Shown: in pieces, positions 6,063 through 10,274 of the stretch
How positions within the stretch are numbered: position 1 is the stretch's first letter
How the letters are laid out: each line of letters opens with the position of its first letter
From: Vulcanimicrobiota bacterium
GTDB lineage: Bacteria; Vulcanimicrobiota; Vulcanimicrobiia; Vulcanimicrobiales; Vulcanimicrobiaceae
Direction: 5' to 3'
Length of the DNA stretch: 10,274 nucleotides
Assembly: GCA_019245995.1 (NCBI GenBank)
Contig: JAFAQW010000170.1
Span: 1 to 10,274, forward strand
Notes under the pieces: generated by a model
Told to the model about the DNA's origin: nothing
Seen by the model: the letters and a program-made list of their open reading frames with translations, nothing else
Database searches by the model: none
Program-made: the position numbers and the translations under genes

Positions 6063-7087
6063 ACGCCGACGCCCGCGCCCGTGGGTGCCAACTCTAAGGT
6101 ATGGTTGCCGAAGCGCGCGTTCATGACGAGGTCGTAGGCACGCGGCTGGTCCACGAGTACGTACGACCGGTGCGCGGAATCGTATCGAACGTCGGCTCCG
6201 GCGTCGCCAGCCGCGATCGGCCGTCCGTCCTGTAAGACGTCAACGCGAACGCTGCGCCCCTCTTCCGGGCGTAGGACCGCCATTAATTGAATGGCGTGAT
6301 ATCTCAGCCGTAGATGGCCGTCGCTTTCGTCCGAAACCGCCGCTTGCGGCGTGACGCGCCAGTAGCCTTGCAGCTCGACGGCGCCGTCTTGCGGAGCGGA
6401 AGAGTCGTACGAAAAATTGGACGCTTGCCCCGGGCTGCCGCGAAGGTTGCGCACGACGCCGTGGCCGATGAGCATCTCGGCGGTTTGCGGGTAGCAGACC
6501 GCTCCGGGCTTGTCGTAACTGTCTTGCGGCAGCAACGGCATGACGGCTGGAAGGCGCAGGCTCGGATCGCCCGCCTTGAGCAATGCTTGAATCTTCGCTT
6601 CGGTTTGCTGATAGGCGCCCTCGCCGAGCACGCTTTCGACGAGCCGCCCGCTGCGGTCGAAAAGGTACTCGTGCGGCCAGACCGTGTTTTCATAGCGATT
6701 CCAGATCGCCATGCGATTGTCGAGCGCGACGGGCCAGACGACGCCCAGGCGGCGGACGGCGCTTTCGACGTTTTTGGGATCGTGCGTGAAGTCGAACTCT
6801 GGCGTATGGACGCCGACGATGACGAAGCCGTGGTCGTGATAGCGCCGGTACCATTCGCGCAGATAGGGCAGCGTGCGCAAACAGTTGATGCAGGTGTACT
6901 CCCAAACGTCTACGAGCACGACCTTGCCGCGTAGATCATCGAGCGTCAGCGGCGGGCTATTGATCCAGCCGCCCGCGCCGTCGAAGCTTTGAATGCGGTC
7001 GGCGGAGGGCTTCGCTGCGCCGGCGACCGCGGGATGCACCGCGAGAAGAAGCGCCGCTCCAATCAGCCCCGCGAGCAGGGTCTTCAT
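6023..7087 (-). CDS. Exported thioredoxin-fold protein resembling the C-terminal half of DipZ
   Basis: A predicted periplasmic thiol-disulfide oxidoreductase of 354 residues. Residues 1-~22 form a Sec signal peptide (MK, a Leu/Ala-rich core, cleavage likely after AVA); there is no lipobox Cys. Residues ~33-175 are a TlpA/AhpC-type thioredoxin fold with the redox motif YTCINC (Cys66, Cys69), IVGVHTPEF (90-98) and VWPHEYLFD (136-144), where Pro138 is the expected cis-proline. Residues ~195-350 are a beta-rich domain containing ELQGYW and LRYHA blocks. The order and motifs closely recall the periplasmic part of Mycobacterium DipZ (thioredoxin plus carbohydrate-binding-like domain), but the CcdA-type membrane domain that would supply electrons is absent. 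Two further cysteines occur at 198 and 350. The gene starts 36 bp after the receptor stop on the same strand, with GAAGAAG upstream of the ATG, so an operon is likely. The 3' end overlaps hemL by 40 bp. Confidence 0.85.
   Translation of the reverse strand: MKTLLAGLIGAALLLAVHPAVAGAAKPSADRIQSFDGAGGWINSPPLTLDDLRGKVVLVDVWEYTCINCLRTLPYLREWYRRYHDHGFVIVGVHTPEFDFTHDPKNVESAVRRLGVVWPVALDNRMAIWNRYENTVWPHEYLFDRSGRLVESVLGEGAYQQTEAKIQALLKAGDPSLRLPAVMPLLPQDSYDKPGAVCYPQTAEMLIGHGVVRNLRGSPGQASNFSYDSSAPQDGAVELQGYWRVTPQAAVSDESDGHLRLRYHAIQLMAVLRPEEGRSVRVDVLQDGRPIAAGDAGADVRYDSAHRSYVLVDQPRAYDLVMNARFGNHTLELAPTGAGVGVYDFAFESCEIPK
6040..6060. other. Short inverted repeat at hemL/redoxin convergent junction
   Basis: ACGACT (6040-6045) and AGTCGT (6055-6060) form a 6-bp inverted repeat with a 9-base loop, ending on the first base of the hemL stop codon. 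It sits in the only place where a terminator for hemL could start, but it is short, lies within coding sequence of both genes, and has no T-run. Confidence 0.15.
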
Positions 7088-7123
7088 ATCGGGACGACGC
7101 TTCTTCGCCGCGATGCAATCTGC

Positions 7124-10100
7124 CTAGAGTTTCACCTCCGCTCCGAAGTAGATGTTCAGCGGCGGCGGGATCGTATTGAACAGGCCGTTGGCCGGTCCGT
7201 AGGATTGCAGCTGCCACGGCTGCGGCGTGATGCCGTTGGCCTTCTTGTCGAGCGGCCCCGTTCCGTTGTAGAAATTCGAAACGTACAGGTTGTCTAGATT
7301 GTTGCCTTGCGGAATGTAGTAGCAGACGTTTCGGCCCGGCGGGTACGCTTTCGTCCACGGCTCCGACGAACCGCCGAAGCAATCGTGGAAGAGGTTGGTC
7401 GCCGTCACTTGGAGCCGTATTTTTGGGCTGACGTCGTAGCTGGCGGACAAGTTGGCTACGAAGATGCTCGGGCTTGTGTACTGTCCGTAGCTTGCGAACG
7501 TGCCCGTCTGCGGATTGGGAACGTAGAGATAGCCGTACGGCGTCGCGCCCGGCGCGATCGCGGTCGTGTAGTTGCATTGTGTCGCGGGGAACGTGATGCC
7601 CGCGCCCGGCACTTTGGAGGTCAGGGAATTTGCGGCGCACGACCGCGGATCCAGCCCGATGATGTCCATCGGTTCGCCGTAACGCGTGCCCGTATCGAAC
7701 TGAACGCTCGGCGTTAATGCGAGGGCGTTATGGCGATAGTTCAAGATCAGGCTCGACACCCAGGGCGCCTGATAGAAGTTGGGGCCGTAGTTCAGGCTGG
7801 GACCGATGCCGATGTTGGGCGCCGGATACCAACCCGCCGCATTTTCGAACGCCTGCGGCTGCATGTGATAGTACGGGTTCAGGATGTTGCCGGAGCCGGC
7901 CCCGCAGTTGTTCGTGCCGTGCCCGAAGGCGCCCGTGGTCGGATTCGCCGGCGTGTAGCACGGCGATCCGCCCCCCGCCTTGGTAAGGGCGTTGAAGTAA
8001 CCGACGGCATTGTTCAGCACCGAAATTTGATTCGGCGCACCGCCGAGGCCCTCGAACTGAACCACGGCGTTGGTGTAGGTGACCGACGCCTGTCCGGACC
8101 AGCCGTTGCGCGTAAAGTCACCTTTGGTGATCGCAAGCTCCGCTCCCAAGTTATGGGCCTGCCCATACGGGATTTGCGTTACGAAGCCGCGTCCGATGAA
8201 CACCTGCGTCTGCCAATTGCTGATATCGGTGAAGAACGGCGAGAGCTTCATGCTCCAGTCGCTTCCCCGGAAATGGTGCTCCAGAGACATATCGTATTGC
8301 CCCGACGAGATGCCCGGGATCGGGTGGAACGGTGAGAAGAAGCCCAGGTTCATGCTGGACGCCCAAACGCTGCGGTCGTCGCCGCTGGCGGAGAGGTATT
8401 GCACCGACGCCGAGAGCGGCGGTTGTACGAATCGTCCGGCGGACGCGCGCAGCACGGTGTCCGGTGAGATCGTGTACGTGCCGGAGATGCGGGGCGACCA
8501 ATACGTCAGTCCGTACGATCCCGGCGAGTTCGCGGTGAAGAGCGGGGCGGCGAAGCCGTCTTGCGTCTTGCCGTTGGGGTGGACCCAGCCTTTGGCGTTG
8601 GTCGTCTGCTCGGACTGATTGACGGCCGTGTTGCAGTCGCCGTTGACGTAGAACGGCGGCGGCGGGATCGGTGGCGCGAGTGATGGCAGGATGGGTTCGG
8701 TCAAGAGCTGATGCGTCAAAACGTTGTAGCAGGCGAATCTCGCCATCACGTTGGCATAGTATTGAGTGGCGGTCGTCGACGAATCGGGTAGGGCGTAGAC
8801 GTAGTTATCGAAGCGAAGACCGCCTTCGAATAAGAACCGGTCGCTCGGGCGGAACTGATCCGTCACCGACAACGATGTGAATTTCGGATGAATCGTGTTG
8901 AGCGAACCGTTCACGTCGCCCGCCCACAGCGTGTTCCACGTTGCGTTCGTGGGGCCGGCGAAGCCGGTCGGGCCGGCCGCCGCGTTGCTCGTCCAGGAAG
9001 GATGAACCACGCCGCCCACACTCGTGTCCCAATACGAACTGGGCGAGCACGGGACGGGCTTGCCACCGCCGGGATTGCTCGACGACGGCGGAAGCGGGTT
9101 GTAACACGTCATGGAAGCGCCCGACCCGCTGAAGTAGCCGATCGGAGAAGCCGTCGCTACCGTTGAGTTGTTGAAGCGCATCACGTTCGCGGTGGTGTAG
9201 TTCCCGGTGAAGGTCACGAGGTTCTTGTCGCTAATTTGATCCGAGAACTGCAGTTCTCCGCCGACCGTGTGCGTGTCGAGCTCGTAGTCGTAAGCTCCCT
9301 GGAAGAACGCCAAAGCCTCCGGCGAGTTGATCAGCCAGTTCGAGAAGAACGAGTACGCGAAGGCGCGCAGATACGCGGTGCTGCTGAGCGCGTGCGTAAA
9401 CTGTAGCTTCGCGATTCCCGTGTCGTTGTTGAGCGTCGTTCCGGCATCGAATGGCGCCGGCGCGCCCGGCGGGCGATTCGTATCGCTCGATGGGAAGTAG
9501 TAGTGCGCCGCCGGCGTGATGTCCCCGGGATTCAACGCGATCGGCGTCCCGAAGGGCTTGTTGTAGACGACGCTGTCGAGCCATGGAACGCCGGGGTTAT
9601 AGGGATATTTGTTCGCGCCGTAGATTCCGCCGGTGCAGCCGCCGGCGTTCGGACAGTAGGGCGATCCCGTGTTGATCAACGTGTACGGGTAGATCCCGAA
9701 CTGCGACGGCGTGTCGTACCCGTGGGTATCGAGCGCCGAAGAGCTCCAGAGCGCCTGCACGTCGTCGCGCAGCCCGTTGGTCCGCGGGATACCGAAGTGG
9801 AAATTTACGATGTTCTCGCGGTCCGTAATGAAGCCGGGGAAGCCCGCGATGCCGCTCAAACCAATGAAGCAGCCGCCGTTTCCCCACGTCATTGTGGCGT
9901 ACGCGGCCGGAGGTGCGCCGGTGACCTGATTGCACAGCGCGGTCACGCCGAAGCCCTGCGGGCCGCCGCCCGAATAGAGCGCCTCGGGTCCGGGCGCGTC
10001 GAGCAGCGCCGTACCGTTGCTGTTGTCCAGCAACCGGAAGTTTTGGTTATAGCCCGACAACGCCACGTAATACGAGAACGTCCGGTCGGGTGACGCGCCA

Positions 10101-10274
10101 CCGGCTTCGACGGCCGCTTGATGGTAGAACGTCGGCGTTCCGAGCGAACCGCGGAACGTGCCGAAGCCGGGAAACGTCCCTGTTTTGATCACCTGATTGA
10201 TGAAGCCGGAGGTCCCCGACGTCGAAATGGACGCGGGGCCGCCGCCGGTGTAGACCTGCAACTCCTGCAGGCCG
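7124..10274 (-). CDS. TonB-dependent outer-membrane receptor, N-terminus outside window
   Basis: The C-terminal ~1050 residues of a large beta-barrel receptor for TonB-driven import across the outer membrane; the ligand cannot be told. The frame is open to the right edge and begins GLQELQVYTGGGP, the usual end of a TonB plug domain, followed by GFINQVIKTGT. The signal peptide, TonB box and most of the plug are therefore outside the window, and the in-frame TTG at 10261 is not a start. The rest is a barrel of alternating aromatic strands with long loops rich in Gly, Pro, Asn and Ser, ending NIYFGAEVKL, without the usual final aromatic residue. Numbering from the Leu codon at 10261, there are 14 cysteines in seven close pairs: 110/131, 203/209, 386/405, 511/543, 768/786, 875/896 and 961/980. 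These are probably disulfide-closed surface loops. The exported redoxin gene follows 36 bp downstream. Family call is firm, substrate unknown. Confidence 0.9.
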   Translation of the reverse strand, partial: GLQELQVYTGGGPASISTSGTSGFINQVIKTGTFPGFGTFRGSLGTPTFYHQAAVEAGGASPDRTFSYYVALSGYNQNFRLLDNSNGTALLDAPGPEALYSGGGPQGFGVTALCNQVTGAPPAAYATMTWGNGGCFIGLSGIAGFPGFITDRENIVNFHFGIPRTNGLRDDVQALWSSSALDTHGYDTPSQFGIYPYTLINTGSPYCPNAGGCTGGIYGANKYPYNPGVPWLDSVVYNKPFGTPIALNPGDITPAAHYYFPSSDTNRPPGAPAPFDAGTTLNNDTGIAKLQFTHALSSTAYLRAFAYSFFSNWLINSPEALAFFQGAYDYELDTHTVGGELQFSDQISDKNLVTFTGNYTTANVMRFNNSTVATASPIGYFSGSGASMTCYNPLPPSSSNPGGGKPVPCSPSSYWDTSVGGVVHPSWTSNAAAGPTGFAGPTNATWNTLWAGDVNGSLNTIHPKFTSLSVTDQFRPSDRFLFEGGLRFDNYVYALPDSSTTATQYYANVMARFACYNVLTHQLLTEPILPSLAPPIPPPPFYVNGDCNTAVNQSEQTTNAKGWVHPNGKTQDGFAAPLFTANSPGSYGLTYWSPRISGTYTISPDTVLRASAGRFVQPPLSASVQYLSASGDDRSVWASSMNLGFFSPFHPIPGISSGQYDMSLEHHFRGSDWSMKLSPFFTDISNWQTQVFIGRGFVTQIPYGQAHNLGAELAITKGDFTRNGWSGQASVTYTNAVVQFEGLGGAPNQISVLNNAVGYFNALTKAGGGSPCYTPANPTTGAFGHGTNNCGAGSGNILNPYYHMQPQAFENAAGWYPAPNIGIGPSLNYGPNFYQAPWVSSLILNYRHNALALTPSVQFDTGTRYGEPMDIIGLDPRSCAANSLTSKVPGAGITFPATQCNYTTAIAPGATPYGYLYVPNPQTGTFASYGQYTSPSIFVANLSASYDVSPKIRLQVTATNLFHDCFGGSSEPWTKAYPPGRNVCYYIPQGNNLDNLYVSNFYNGTGPLDKKANGITPQPWQLQSYGPANGLFNTIPPPLNIYFGAEVKL

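Noticed and set aside
10259..10261. TTG at 10261 as the receptor start
   Set aside because: The frame continues upstream with the conserved plug-end residues GLQE and no signal peptide has been reached, so the gene simply enters from the right edge.
1..10274. Mobile element, CRISPR array, tRNA or toxin-antitoxin system
   Set aside because: No transposase or integrase motifs, no terminal inverted or direct repeats, no regularly spaced repeats and no tRNA-like cloverleaf were seen on reading both strands.

Overview
The window is about 10.3 kb of GC-rich bacterial DNA, tightly packed with protein-coding genes on both strands. I see no RNA genes, insertion sequences, CRISPR arrays or phage genes. 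It carries part of a large TonB-dependent outer-membrane receptor and an exported thioredoxin-fold protein, so the organism is Gram-negative (diderm). The plug-end sequence of the receptor (a GFINQVIKTGT-type stretch) and the mix of genes remind me of uncultured lineages such as Candidatus Eremiobacterota (WPS-2). That placement is an inference from memory of such proteins, not something the window proves.

Layout from left to right. The 5' part of a type I mannose-6-phosphate isomerase (manA) runs leftward off the window from 555. Divergent from it, at 640-2061, is a single open frame fusing a folate pyrophosphokinase (FolK) to a GTP cyclohydrolase of the MptA/FolE2 family. It is followed by a small, lower-GC gene for a one-helix membrane protein of unknown function (2099-2422). 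Facing these is a leftward pair: mrp (4722-3631), a Mrp/NBP35 P-loop ATPase with an N-terminal DUF1858 redox-disulfide domain, and an M48/Ste24-type membrane protease (3631-2441) whose GTG start shares one base with the mrp stop. Divergent from mrp, only 35 bp away, is hemL (4758-6062), glutamate-1-semialdehyde aminomutase. Its 3' end overlaps the convergent end of an exported redoxin (7087-6023) that resembles the periplasmic half of mycobacterial DipZ. Upstream of the redoxin on the same strand, 36 bp away, is the TonB-dependent receptor (10274-7124, N-terminus outside the window).

Most of this is housekeeping: sugar phosphate metabolism, folate and tetrapyrrole biosynthesis, Fe-S cluster handling and membrane proteolysis. 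The two parts that look connected in function are at the right end. The receptor fragment has 14 cysteines that fall into seven close pairs, and the gene directly downstream encodes an exported CxxC thioredoxin-fold protein. The best candidates for something less ordinary are the FolK-FolE2 fusion, a Mrp protein that has lost the C-terminal CxxC and keeps cysteines only in its added DUF1858 domain, and the receptor-redoxin pairing. I found no clearly new multi-gene defence or mobile system.
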